DNA from: Okapia johnstoni
Lineage: Eukaryota > Chordata > Mammalia > Artiodactyla > Giraffidae
Assembly: GCA_024291935.2 (NCBI GenBank)
Contig: CM044312.1
Coordinates: 1,470,501 to 1,534,500 of the forward strand
Length of the DNA: 64,000 bases
Direction of reading: 5' to 3'
A program made the translations under genes and the position numbers. Below are positions 11,770 through 22,819 of the stretch, one piece after another. The notes under the pieces were generated by a model that was not told where the DNA came from, did no database searches, and saw only the letters and a program-made list of their open reading frames with translations. The first letter of the stretch is position 1; the number at the start of each line of letters is the position of its first letter.

Positions 11770-12840
11770 GGGCTGTTAGCAACAAATTCTTCTAGCTTTT
11801 TCTTCTGAGAATGTCTTCTTTCCCTTTAGTCCTGAGGGATAGTTTTACTGAGGCTACAGAATTTGTGGCTCACAGGTCTTTTTTTCAGCCCTGGACAAAT
11901 GTCATGCCTTTTCCTCTGGTCTCTGGGGTTTCAGATGACAAAGCTGCTCTAACTGAACTGATGCTCATCTATCGGTAATTTGTGCTTTGTCTCTGGCTGC
12001 TTTCATGATTCTTTGTGTTGAGCTTCCTGAATTTAATTACGACATGTCTTGGATGGATTTCTTTGGGTTTATCCTGGTTGGGAGAGGCTCAGCTTCTTGA
12101 ATCTGTAGGTGTATGTCTTTTACCACATTTCCCACTTTTTCAGCCACTGTTCCGTGGGCTCCTCTTTTGGTGTCTGTGCACGTTCAGTCGTGTCTGACTC
12201 TTGGCAGCCCCGTGGACTGTAGCCCACCTGGCTCCTTTGTCCACTGAATTCTCCAGGCACGACAACTGAAGTGGGTTGCCATTTCCTTCTCTGGGGACCT
12301 TCCCAGCCCAGGGATCGAACCCGCATCTCTTGCCCCTCCTGCACTGGCAGGCGGGTTCTGAGTCGCCAGGGGAGCCCTCTTTCAGGTTTACTGCTTTGTT
12401 CTCTCCTGGGCTCTGACGCTGTGCCTCTGGGATCTCTGTCCAGCAGGCCCTGAGCTCTCTTCACGCTTTCCAGTCGATTTTCTCTGTTACTGAGATCGTG
12501 TAGACTCTGCCGATCTGTCCTCAAGGCCATTGATCGTGGCCTCTGTCGTCCCTGCTCCGCGACTGAGGGTGGCCACTGAGTTTTCTATTTTGGTTATTGT
12601 AGTTTTCAGTTCCATAATTTTCTTTGGTCCTTTTAGAAAATAATGTCTATTTCTCTGCCAAGGTTTCCACTCTTTCATCTGTTTTCAGAGAATCTGGCGT
12701 TCCTCGCTGGTGCATTTTTGTTCATGGCTGCTTTGAAGCCCTGCCCGATGATTTCAGCATCTGATCTGGTCTTGGTGCGGACACTGTCTGATTGCCTTTT
12801 CCCACTCCGGTGGTGATGTTCCTAGTTCTTGGAATGATGT
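11770..12840 (-). mobile_element. Ancient L1-type LINE, antisense, split by a Bov-tA
   Basis: The + strand resembles the antisense of old L1M elements (GAATTTAATTACGACATGTC, TTTGGTTATTGTAGTTTTCAG, TTCATGGCTGCTTTGAAGCC). No intact ORF. An antisense Bov-tA interrupts it at about 12176-12377. Confidence 0.55.
12176..12377 (-). mobile_element. Bov-tA SINE nested in L1
   Basis: Antisense: CGTTCAGTCGTGTCTGACTC, CCCAGGGATCGAACCCGC and GCCAGGGGAGCCC. Confidence 0.85.
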
Positions 12841-13636
12841 GCAGTCTTCGGTCATGCCCAGGACACTGAAGTTATCACCAGGAGGCTGGTGCCATCCGGG
12901 TCTTCTACTTCAGCAGGCGGTCACCCTATTTAGGCTCAGCACCCAGTTCTTGGCTTACTTCCTTGGGCGGTGGTTCCAAGGGCAGTTTAACGCTTGGCGT
13001 GCTGTCTGCTTGTTACCTGGTGCTGGTTGGGCCCCCCTGGTCCCTGCTGGTGCCATCCGAGGGGGTGATGGAGTCTTCCCCAGGCCAGGCCACCCAATGC
13101 CTCAAGGAGAAGAGTCCCCAGCCCCAGAGCCTAGAGCGTCTCCGGGCCCAGATGGTGGGTCCTCCCCTGCCCCTGGACGGGGCGCTGCTGAGCTCCTGGC
13201 CCTCCAGTTTCTCTAGGTGTGTGCGGAGTGTATCCTCTGGCCGCTTCTGGTCAGTCCCCTGCTGATGCTGCTGGGTCAGCTGGTCTTGTCAGGGGCAGAA
13301 TGCCCATTTGTCGTAGGGGAGGGACCAGTCTACCCGGATCACCTCCTGTTCAGGGCTTTGGGTCAGGAGACGCCCGGCCTGGCCCCTGTGCTGCTGGTTG
13401 GGGATTGTGAGACTCCCCCTGGCCTGGTGTCCTTCCAGCCTGGGTCCCTGACCAACCTGCTTCCCTCTGCCCATCTTTCAGAGTTCTCCTTTGGGTCTTC
13501 CTAGACCCAATCTGCTCTTTATCACAAGATCCTATTTTAATTCTCTGTACAGCATTTATCAATCATAACCTGATACTTAATTGATGAGTTATAATTATCA
13601 ATTACATTTGTCCTTTTCCTAAAGTATAAGCATGGG
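12841..13636. other. Intergenic; no gene seen
   Basis: GC-rich stretch without recognised repeat or exon; several chance open frames but no homology that I can see. Confidence 0.4.
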
Positions 13637-13838
13637 GCTTTCCCTGGTGGCTCAGATGATAAAGAATCTGCCTGAAATGCAGGAGACCCAGGTTTGATCC
13701 CTGGGTTGGGAAGATCCCCTGGAGAAGGGAACAGCCACCCACTCCAGTATTCTTGCCTGGAGAATTTCATGGACAGAAGGGCCTGGTGGGCTGCAGTCCA
13801 TGGAGCTGCAAAGAGTCAGACACGACAGAGTGACTAAT
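13637..13838 (+). mobile_element. Bov-tA SINE
   Basis: Sense copy: GGGCTTTCCCTGGTGGCTCAG, GGTTTGATCCCTGGGTTGGG and AGAGTCAGACACGACAGAGTG. First member of a cluster of adjacent same-strand SINEs. Confidence 0.92.
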
Positions 13839-13849
13839 GCTTTCACCTT

Positions 13850-14034
13850 TTTTGGCTTCTCCGGTAGCTCAGGTGGTAAAGAATCTGCCTACAATGCAGG
13901 AGACCCCGCTTTGATTCCTGGGTCAGGAAGACTTGTTGGAGAAGGGCTAGGTTACCCACTCCAATATTCTTGGACTTCCTGGTGGCTCAGCTCATAAAGA
14001 ATCCAGAGTCGGACACAACTGAGCAACTTTCACT
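13850..14034 (+). mobile_element. Two partial, joined Bov-tA SINEs
   Basis: A truncated copy (TTGGCTTCTCCGGTAGCTCAG to CCACTCCAATATTC) passes straight into a second start (GACTTCCTGGTGGCTCAG). That second copy jumps from its head to the tail (GAGTCGGACACAACTGAGC). It looks like insertion or recombination within a SINE. Confidence 0.8.
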
Positions 14035-14124
14035 TTCATTTCAAGCATAGGGTAGCTGAGCTGTAAGCACTGTTGTGTATTTATGTAAGTATCTATTTAC
14101 CAACTTTATTTATGCAAATATTCT

Positions 14125-14330
14125 AAGTGCCTACGGTGGTTCAGACAGTAAAGAATCTGCCTGCAATGCAGGAGACTGGAGTTTGATTCCTGGATCAGGC
14201 CAATCTCCTGGAGAAGGGAATGGTAACCCACTCCAGTAATCTTGCCTGGAGAATCCCATGGACAGAGGAGCCTTGCAGTCTACAGTCCATAGGGTTGCAT
14301 TGAATTGAACACAACTGAATGACTTTCACT
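14125..14330 (+). mobile_element. Bov-tA SINE
   Basis: Sense copy: TGCCTACGGTGGTTCAGAC, CAGGAGACTGGAGTTTGATTC and TTGAACACAACTGAATGAC. Confidence 0.85.
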
Positions 14331-14334
14331 ATTA

Positions 14335-15610
14335 TTTTTTTTCAGAATAGCACAGAGTGCAGAGAAAGTCAATACTGGTGAGCTGAATGGATGAAACTGA
14401 AAAGAAAAAGAAGAGGGTGACTGTGGACATCTTCTCCCCCCCAAGCAAGACATCAGGTCACGCTGCTTAGAACACGAAGGAAGGACAACTATGTCCTAGG
14501 ATGGATCGGGCAAGTGCAGGTGCCATGCACAGAGGAAGCTTGATTCTCCTCCTCTGCAAGTATTAATGGATGGACGACGACAATGTGACTCTGTAAACAG
14601 CCCGAGGCAAGAGTGAGGGTGTGGGTATGTCTAGGGGAGCACTAGAGTGAGGAGCTTGGGCAGATTGCGCCTGGCTGGGCTGTTGCCACGTTCACACTGA
14701 CCCCTGGAATCATCTCACCGAAGCCTCATGGCCCATCTTGGGGAAGCAGAGAGGCTCTCTGCCACCCCTCCGGTGCCCTGGAGAACCCGTTCCTTTGCCC
14801 GCTCCTCGGCCATTGCCTGTTATGGACCACCAGAGTAACTGCAAGAGCAGCTGACCGAATCCTGGCCCGCTCCTCGTGGGCAGAGGGGAGCCCAGTCCTG
14901 TCCCGCTCCTCGTGGGCAGAGGAGAGCCCAGTCGATAACTCCTGCCAGCAAGCGCGCGCCCCTTGTTTGGCTGGTCCTGGAACAATACTGGATCCCTGTG
15001 TTAGTCTGTGGTCCTAACACAGACTTATTTACTTTTGCTAACAAGACAGAATTAGGAGGCTGGGATTTTCACAATGTGAGACATCATGCTCTCCAAGCCA
15101 GCCAAGCTAATCACTTACAGGGTTGGGGACACTCACCGCCGCTCTCCCAGTCTACTGTTGATGACTGCGACACATCTAAAAGCGGCTCACCGCATCTGAA
15201 TTCAAATAGAATGGAACAGTCATGATTTCATAATAAAAAGCTTATCCCTGTGAATTTTGAAAATTAATCTGATTTATTCCTACTTGGATTTCCAATGCTT
15301 CTGGAACAATCTTTCACAAACAAGTGTATGGTTTCTCATCAATGACCTGAATGGAGAAGCTGGCTGAGTGACCCCCAGTTTATGTTACACACCTATTTGC
15401 ATGTTTTTTTCCTTGTAATTGTAATTCAGGTAATAGACTGAATTCCACTTCTAAGACACAAGCCAGGAGCTAAGCGAGACAGACATGCTCGTGAGGAGCA
15501 CTGAGCGGGCAGCTCTGAGGGGAGTTGCAGTGTTGGCCAGCTTCCACATTTGTGTGAATGAAGCTGATGACTCAGGCGCTCAGTCAGGAGGGCTGGTCAC
15601 TAAGAACACT
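14335..15610. other. Intergenic; no gene seen
   Basis: Mostly unique. A GC-rich internal duplication near 14865-14930 repeats CCCGCTCCTCGTGGGCAGAG twice. No exon recognised. Confidence 0.45.
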
Positions 15611-15612
15611 TA

Positions 15613-15692
15613 CATTGGGTTGGCCAAAATCTTCATCTGGGTTTTCCATAGAATCTTATGGAAAACCCAAATGAACTTTTGGGCCAACCTAG
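15613..15692. mobile_element. 80-bp mariner-type palindromic MITE
   Basis: Near-perfect inverted repeat with arms of about 37 bp: CATTGGGTTGGCCAAAA at the left, and TTTTGGGCCAACCTAG at the right. GGTTTTCCATA faces TATGGAAAACC around the centre. It is flanked by TA on both sides (15611-15612 and 15693-15694), the mariner target duplication. Size and layout match MADE1-like elements; the TIR resembles Hsmar2/bovine mariner ends. A transcript of this would fold into a single long hairpin. Confidence 0.85.
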
Positions 15693-15727
15693 TAGAATCT
15701 CAGCCCTCTGAGATCTTCAAGAACACA

Positions 15728-15752
15728 CACATTCTCTCTCTCTCTCTCACAC
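15728..15752. repeat. (TC)n(AC)n microsatellite
   Basis: Short CTCTCTCTCTCTC run followed by ACACACAC. Confidence 0.85.
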
Positions 15753-15939
15753 ACACACTTATGTAAAGGCAGGGGGCTGGGTAAGCATTGAGTTCTCAGC
15801 CTTTAATTTTCAAAACAGCCAACTGAACAAATCAAAACCCAGAAGGTGAAGAGAGTACCAACTATCCAGGGAATGCAGACAGTGTGGACAGAGTATCATT
15901 TGGCCCAAACACTTACTCCATCCTCAACTCAGACAAAAT

Positions 15940-16125
15940 GATAATTTTGCTATATTGCAACCATAGCTCTACACCTAAAACAGTACAATGTAGTAATATG
16001 ATGTGATATATAGCATGAGCAACAAAAAGCAACAACACATAATGCACAACACAATATAGCTACAAAGTAACACGGAGTAACATGAGGCCATGTAAAGTAA
16101 CACAACATAACATACACAATGGCAT
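15940..16125. repeat. Degenerate A-rich low-complexity sequence
   Basis: Repeated AGTAACA, CACAACA and ACATAACA words without a fixed period; the minus-strand frame it opens is not credible as a gene. Confidence 0.5.
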
Positions 16126-16326
16126 CTTTAACTGGACCTCTGCAACTTGCCCAGGTCCTTTCCAAATCCATGCTGGACAGACTGAACCCAAGAAGCAGTG
16201 GAGTGGTCCATGGACACTGAGGCCTCCAACATACCTGCAGAGACAGCCAAATTGCAAAGCTTCAACTGATGCCTTTAACATTGGAAAAATCAAAACAACA
16301 AGAACAACCTTAGACTGGGTAATGTG

Positions 16327-16541
16327 TGTGCTTAGTCGCTCAGTTGTGTCTGACTCTGCGACCCCATGGATTGTAGGCTGCCAGGCTCCTCGGTCAGTAG
16401 AATTTTCCAGGCAATAATACTGGAGTGGGTCACCACTTCCTTCTCCAGGGGATCGTCCTGACCTAGGGATCGAACCCGTGTCTCCTGCATCTTCTGCATT
16501 GGCAGAGGGATTCTTTACCACTGAACTACCTGGGAAGTCCT
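16327..16541 (-). mobile_element. Bov-tA SINE
   Basis: Antisense: TTAGTCGCTCAGTTGTGTC, GGGATCGAACCCGTGTCTCC and ACTACCTGGGAAGTCC. TAGACTGGGTA lies on both sides (16311 and 16541), a target-site duplication. Confidence 0.93.
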
Positions 16542-16544
16542 AGA

Positions 16545-17470
16545 CTGGGTAGTAGTGCCATACAATTTTGATCATGTGATTAATAAATGTTAGAGGTAAG
16601 ACAAAAAAAATAATTACAGAAATATTTTTTCAAATCAGCAGTTTTCACTGAGGCCACAATAAACATTTATCAAGATAGTCAATGAATGTAAAACACCTAC
16701 ATCTCGTTAGAATACCAAACATGCTCCAGGAGCGTCTGAATTCATAAACTGCGGGGTGAATGTTTTCAACACGCTGGCCCGATATAATTCACACAGATTA
16801 TTTCTTGCCCTAAGAGCACTCTTTTGCACTGTGCATTATAGGAATGTCAGGCTGGATTTATATGAAGGGGGATTTCTGTAGGCTGTATTATTGATGGCAA
16901 ATGGAAAATTCACCAGACACTGGAAATCGGAAGTACTCCTGAAAAACCTCTTTTTCACTTGAAAGGGCCATAAATCTAAAAATAATCTTACGTTCACAAG
17001 CAATCCTTTTATGCAATAAGTTGATAGCAAATATATTACCGAAGAGACACATAATTACCTTAAAATCTACCACAGTTAGAAATGTATTGGAATTCTTAAA
17101 ACATAAGAATATTTCATACTGGTAAAAAATATAACATATTTTTAACTGTTCATTTTTTCCTTTGAGTTTCATCTTTTATTCTCAGATATATAAGGAAAAA
17201 GTAGGATTATGTATAAACTAATATCCTAGACTGTCCCAGGAAGCTCCAAAATTTCTAAATATATTAAACGCTGATTTTGATGAAGAAGAGAAAGGGAATT
17301 TTTATCATCCCTTTCAGTACATAGAACTAGCAGTCCCAGAACTCTCCAGCCTGGCAGACATCATTTCCATGGCACTGTCTCCCTAAAACCAGACCTTCTG
17401 TGGACAGAAGGGAATGGCCTGGAGCTAGAGCATCTAGGCCCAGGGTTTTCTAGCTGCATGTTAGAATTAA
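16545..17470. other. AT-rich, repeat-free intergenic stretch
   Basis: No transposon or exon recognised. It contains several TAAT/ATTA cores and a TGCATTATAGGAATG stretch. Candidate non-coding regulatory sequence. Confidence 0.4.
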
Positions 17471-17483
17471 CGTGGCCAGCTCA

Positions 17484-17780
17484 GTTCAGTTGTCACTCAG
17501 TTCGTGTCTGACTCTTTGCGACCCCATGGACTGCAGCATGCCAGGCCTTTCTGTCCATCACTAACTCCTGGAGTTTACTCAAACTCATGTCCCTTGAGTT
17601 GGTGATGCCATCCAACCATTTCATCCTCTGTCGCCCCCTTCTCCTCCTGCCCTCAATCTTTCCCAGCATCAAGGCCTTTTCCAGTGAGTCAGTTCTTCGC
17701 ATCAGGTGGCCAAAGTATTGGAGTTTCAGCTTCAGCGTCAGTCCTTCCAATGAATATTCAGGACTGATTTCCTTTAGAAC
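17484..17780 (-). mobile_element. BovB LINE 3' fragment with 11-bp target-site duplication
   Basis: Antisense 5'-truncated copy flanked by TGGCCAGCTCA at 17473-17483 and 17781-17791. Confidence 0.93.
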
Positions 17781-17794
17781 TGGCCAGCTCAAGG

Positions 17795-17960
17795 ACACAT
17801 TCTATACCTCCATTTCCATCTACATCTCCTTCTCCATCTACACCTGCATTTCCTTCCCCATCTCCATCTCTGTGTCTCTATAACTGGGTATCTACCTCTA
17901 CATCCGTAACCATCACCACATCTACATTGACATCCATAGCAAAACCATAACTACATCTCT
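17795..17960. repeat. CATCTC-like pyrimidine-rich repeat
   Basis: Imperfect hexamer repeats such as CCATCT, ACATCT and CCATCTC over about 160 bp. Confidence 0.7.
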
Positions 17961-18639
17961 AACATCTCCACCCACATCCCTAGCTATGATAGTTCCACAT
18001 CCGCCACTGTCTGCACTGTAACCCCATTTCTGTCCCTGCGTCTTCGACTCATTCTTTCTCCTGGGATGGCTGCGGAGAATGGGAGAGCGAGTTCTGCACC
18101 TGGAACTGAGATCTGAAGGCTGGTATTGCCTCTGTGGTTTACTCACTGTGCAAGCTATTTTAACTTGCTAACTACTATAATTACTAACTGGATAGTTATT
18201 TTACCCCATCACATTTCAGTTTCCTCATCTGTTAAAAAGGGATGCTCATCCTAGTTTATCTCGTTGGGTTATTGTAAATAATGGATAGCATGTGGTCTGT
18301 GAGCTACAAAATGCCGCATAAAAGTAAAACATTATTAGTGATAAAATAAGTCCAGTTTGGGAAGTGCTAATAAATTAGGATAGATTCTCATTTTAAGGCT
18401 CCTTCTCCAGTGAACGACTGTGGCTTATTATGCTTTTTTCACTTTGGGAGGATTTGTGGGTTGTAAAGGAGGAACCAGGGGCCGGACCGCGGAGCTCTTT
18501 CCACTGTCCGCCGGTCCCTTTTAGTCAAATCAACATCGCAGGTTGATTTCACTAAAACAAATCGCCTTAAGACCCAGGGTAAGCCCGTGATTCACGGAAA
18601 ATGCAATGTAAAGATAAGTAGGATACACAGCATCACCTT

Positions 18640-18960
18640 TGGTGCAAAATATGCCAGTCCTGCGATCTGTGACGGGCTCTGGCGCTCAAAACCCGGGGCC
18701 AGGGCGAGGTGAGCGACTGATGGCTCGGAGGCCCCAGGAGCAGGGAGGACCAGCCGCAGGCGCCCGGCGCGGACCCGGCAGAGCGCGTTTCGCTTGGCGC
18801 GTGTGCCCCCTAGCGGTGCCAGGGCGCCTCCTCAGAACGCCCTCCGGAGGAGGACCAACTGCGGACCGCGGGGGAGCCAAGGGAGGTCCCGGCCTTTGTC
18901 GGGGAGTGGCACCCCAACCTCTGCTAACGCTTTTGACACTCAAGGCCAGACACACACCAC
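18640..18960. promoter_or_regulatory. Small isolated CpG-rich patch with CTCF-like motif
   Basis: About 300 bp of CpG-dense sequence in an otherwise AT-rich neighbourhood. At 18804-18816 it contains TGCCCCCTAGCGG, matching the reverse complement of the CTCF core. No gene is evident next to it. It could be an insulator, an unannotated non-coding promoter or an orphan CpG island. Confidence 0.5.
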
Positions 18961-19046
18961 TCCCATCAGACAAACATCAGGTTACTGAAGTGTTTTTCAA
19001 AGCAACGCTTCTGTTTGGTTCTTGCATTGAGCTTCATTTGAAGATT

Positions 19047-19170
19047 CTTTTTTTTTTGGTAATTTTTTGACCCGGCCGCTGGGCATGTGGGATCTCAGTT
19101 GCCCGACCAGGGATTGAACCTGAGCCCCTTGCAGGAAGCCGGGTGTCCTAATTACTGGACCGCCAGTGCC
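19047..19170 (-). mobile_element. CHR-type SINE
   Basis: Antisense: poly-T start, GCATGTGGGATCTCAGTTGCC, GACCAGGGATTGAACC and ACTGGACCGCCAG. Confidence 0.8.
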
Positions 19171-19204
19171 TGAAGATTTCTTGACTTGGAGATAAACAGC
19201 TACC

Positions 19205-19398
19205 TCTGGAAAAGACCCTGATGCTGGGAAAGATTGAAGACAGGAGGAGAAGGGGACGACAGAGGATGAGATGAATGGCATCACCGCCTCCATGGACATG
19301 GGTTTGAGTAAGCTCCGGGAGTTGGTGATGGACAGGGAGCCCTGGCATTCTGCAGTCTGCGGGGGTTGCAAAGAGTCGGAGACGACTGAACAACAACA
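19205..19398 (+). mobile_element. BovB LINE 3' end
   Basis: Sense 5'-truncated copy: AAAGACCCTGATGCTGGGA to GAGTCGGAGACGACTGAAC, with an AACAACAGC tail. AGCTACCTCT (19198) and AGCCACCTCT (19398) are probable target-site duplications. Confidence 0.9.
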
Positions 19399-19649
19399 GC
19401 CACCTCTATGGCCCTGTTCCCGCTGTGACTCCGGGTCATGGTCGACAGCAGGCCTTTGCGGAGAAGCTCCGGGAGAAGGTGTTAGGCGCTGGAGAGGGAA
19501 GTTGCAGGCACGGGTGCTGCCCTTAGAGAACTGATGCCGATAGAGACAAATACACAAAAACAACAACCACGTCAAGACCTGCATGCATGGCACAGTGAGA
19601 CAATGCAACGCAAGGGTCTCAGGCTGTTTGTGTGTGTTTGGCTCGACTT

Positions 19650-19830
19650 TAAAAAAAATGTGTATTATTTATTTGATAATTTGTTTGGTCACATGGGATC
19701 TTAGCTGCAGCATTTGGCATGCTAGATCTTTAGTTGTGTGTGGGATCTAGTTCCCTGACCGGGGATCGAACCCAGGCCCCCTGCATTGGGAGTGCACAGT
19801 CTTAGCCACTGGACCACCAGGGAGGTCCCC
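19650..19830 (-). mobile_element. CHR-type SINE (longer form)
   Basis: Antisense: TGGGATCTTAGCTGCAGC, CCCTGACCGGGGATCGAACC and CACTGGACCACCAGGGAGG. Confidence 0.8.
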
Positions 19831-19834
19831 TGTC

Positions 19835-21440
19835 TCGATGTTTTGCAGTCACAGAAACCTCCCAAGAAGGTCAACTCTGGGAAGTAGCAAGTGCTGCTAA
19901 TGATGGAGTGTTTTTCTGGCCTCCCAGGCCACAGCTTCTCACACCGCCCTCCAGGCCCATCTGTGACCCTGGGCCCTCTTTACACCGCTCCTGCTGCGCA
20001 TTTTTACGTCCTGATGGCTTGCTGATGAGCTGGCACCTGCGCTCAGACTGGAGGCACGTCCGGTGGCCCCACAGCACCCTCCATTTTGCTCTCACAGTTT
20101 ATGTCTGGGGATTATGGTGCTGACTTCCTGGACAGAGTGATTTTTCTGACACTCACTTGACACTTGGTTTAAAAATGCTGTAAAAGAAGAACATTAGTAG
20201 CAGGATGTTTAGCGATGCCAGTGCCCAGGAGCCCATAAAGGTGATCAAGATATTCCTGACCAGCTTTACAAGCTACACAGATGAGCCCTTCCAGCTCCTT
20301 CAGTGACGCTTGGCAGAGGGGCCCTGGTGAGGCGCCTTCTGCTGCCCCCTGGGGTGCGAGGAGCCCTGGGGCAGACCAGACTGCAGTGAGCAGCAGTCTT
20401 GGAGGAACTTCTCAGGGTTCTGGCCGCTGGGCATAGTTTGCAACCCCAGAGCCAAGAGCCAATAGAAAGATGTTAGTTCTCTTAGATGCTCACGAAACCA
20501 TTCCTTGCTTTAAACAGGAAGACTCAAATGTTGTTTTTAAAAAAAATGCAATTCTCCGTAACTCAAATCCAACCTAAGACTGAGAGAATTTGGATGGGTT
20601 CGGGGGTAACAACAAACCACAGCAAAGCTGATCTGGAAAGTTCAATGTTTGAAAGGAACGTGGCAAGCACAGCATGGGAACAAGACAACGCTCTCGGTGG
20701 AGCCACCAACCCCAGCCCGCGTGCCGTCTCCATGTGCTCACTTCTGGGCCTGGCTCTCAAGGGTTACACTTCAGCGGCAGGGGAAGAGCTTCACTGCAGG
20801 TTGCTGATCCAGGCAGGCAGCTGTCCTCAGGGGGCCTGTGGTTGGGGCTGCAGCCCCTGGGGACGCCCGGGTGAGGTCTGCGTCCTCCTGGCGGACTCCC
20901 TGACTTGCCTACAGGCACCGTCTCCTCTCCCAGGCCTAGTGGCGAGTGGAGACTCAGAATGTGACCCACCCCCTGCCAGGCGGCTCTGACCCTGTCTCCA
21001 CCAGGTCCCCCCAGAACGCTCTGCTGGGAGGGGGCCTGGGCGCGATGTGGCCTTTGCTGAAAGCACCTGGGCTGCTTTGACTTCATCTGGAAACTCCCAG
21101 GAGGGAGCAAAGGAGAAGAAACTCCCAAGGAGGATGTGGGGGACCGCCTCCAATGTTTGTACAAGTGTGCAATAAACATGTACAAGGATCTTTGCGCAAC
21201 ATCATTTATACAGGAATGCACAAGTCTGAACAACCTGAATGTCTATCCACATACGACTGGTTAAACACACGCAGTAAGGACTAGTCAGTGGAGGACTCAG
21301 CAAGTGGTGAGAAGGGCGGCGTAGATGTGCCCGTAAGAGAGCCGAGATGCCTTTACTCCCCTGGGTGCACCCAGAGGGAAAAAAGGAAAAGAGAAGGCCT
21401 GACTCCTTAAACGTGCCTTCCTCACACTTCCCTCTTTTTC
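19835..21440. other. Intergenic; no gene seen
   Basis: Unique, fairly GC-rich to 21130, then a short L1-like stretch (AACCTGAATGTCTATCCAC to ACTGGTTAAAC, about 21190-21270). No LMBR1-type or other exon recognised. Confidence 0.4.
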
Positions 21441-21445
21441 CTCTT

Positions 21446-21903
21446 TGTTGTCGTTCAGTCACGACGTCGTGTCTGACTCTTTGTGACACCACGGACTGCA
21501 GCATGCCAAGCTTCCCTGTCTACTGTCTCCTGGAGTTTGCTCAGATTCATGTCCATTGAGTCGGTGATGCCATCCAACCATCTCATCCTCTGTTGCCACC
21601 TTCTCCTCTTGCCCTCAATCTTTCCCAGCATCAGGGTCTTTTCCAGTGAATTGGTCAGGTGGCCAAATTATTAGAGCTTCAGCTTCAGCATCAGTCCTTC
21701 CAACGAATACTCAGGGTTGATTTCCTTTAGGACTGACTGGTTTGATCTCCTGGCCGTCCAAGGGACTTTCAAGAGTCTTTTCCACAATTTGAAAGCATAA
21801 ATTCTTCAGTATTCAACTTTCTTTATGGTCTAAATCTCACATCTGTACATGGAAAAACTGTAGCTTTGGCTGTATGGACTTTTGTTAGCAAGCGATGTCT
21901 CCT
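21446..21903 (-). mobile_element. BovB LINE 3' fragment
   Basis: Antisense: TCAGTCACGACGTCGTGTC at the 3' end through CATCAGGGTCTTTTCCAGTG to TGTTAGCAAGCGATGTCTC; diverged, with small deletions. Confidence 0.88.
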
Positions 21904-22172
21904 GGGGCGGAGTTGCTCTCCCGTAGGGCAGTCTGCGGGGGGCCCAGGACCCATGCTCCGCCTCTGTGCCTCCGTCCCCTCCTTGATTGCTGGCCTGGGG
22001 CACCGCGTCTTCTTCCCCTGCTGCTTCCCTTCCTGCCATTCATGAGCTCCTGGGTGTGAAAGCTGCCCTCCTCCCGAGCAGAGAGACAGTGCTTTTGTGC
22101 GTACACTGCCCGGGGGCAGACTTGAAAGACGTCTCTGCAAGTCTCTCCTTGTCTTGGAATTCCTGGGGTCCC

Positions 22173-22248
22173 GGGTCCATGGCTGTCGGATGGTTACTGT
22201 GTAGAGGCTGGGGTCCATGGCTGTCGGATGGTTACTGTGTAGAGGCTG
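22173..22248. repeat. 38-bp direct duplication
   Basis: Two identical 38-bp units starting GGGTCCATGGCTGTCGGATG, followed by a partial third (GGCCCATGG). Confidence 0.9.
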
Positions 22249-22685
22249 GGGCCCATGGGTACACACTAAGGTAAGCCAACAGCACACGGCGCAGGCGGGG
22301 GGAATAAAGGACCAATTCTGGGCACACAGGAATTATTCAGGCCTCTTCTCGCCTTTCTTCTGCTAGCGGACTCTTGATCATCTCTTTACTTATACTTCAG
22401 TGAGAGTTAGAGAGGGATGGGTGAAATCCACATGATTTATCTAAGACAGAATCTTCTTAAAATCAGAAACTGACACCAAAAGCTGAAGAGGAAGTGGAGG
22501 AGAGTGCTATTTTTAGCTGTGGATTTAAATTCCCATGATTCCCTGCAATTTTCCCCAGCTAATTCCCATCCACATCCCTTTGTTTGCTCTGATTAGTCCT
22601 TGTAAGTCTCAGCTCTTACGGAACTATAGCCAGACGATTTCTTGGCAAGTTAAAGCTCCTTTCAACCATTTAAAGCATCCTTTCA

Positions 22686-22815
22686 GGGACTTCCCTGGCC
22701 GCCCAGTACTTAGGGCTCTGTGCTTCCACTGCCAGGGGTGGGTTCAATCCCTGGTCAAGGAATTAGGATCCTGCATGCCTCGTGGTATGGCCAAAAATTA
22801 TTAAAATTTTAAAAA
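22686..22815 (+). mobile_element. CHR-type SINE
   Basis: Sense: GGGACTTCCCTGGCCGCCC, GGGTTCAATCCCTGGTCAAGG and GGCCAAAAATTATTAAAA tail. Confidence 0.85.
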
Positions 22816-22819
22816 AGCA

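Noticed and set aside
20337..20360. Second possible CTCF core (TGCCCCCTGGGG)
   Set aside because: Departs from the consensus after the C-tract; too weak to list as a site.
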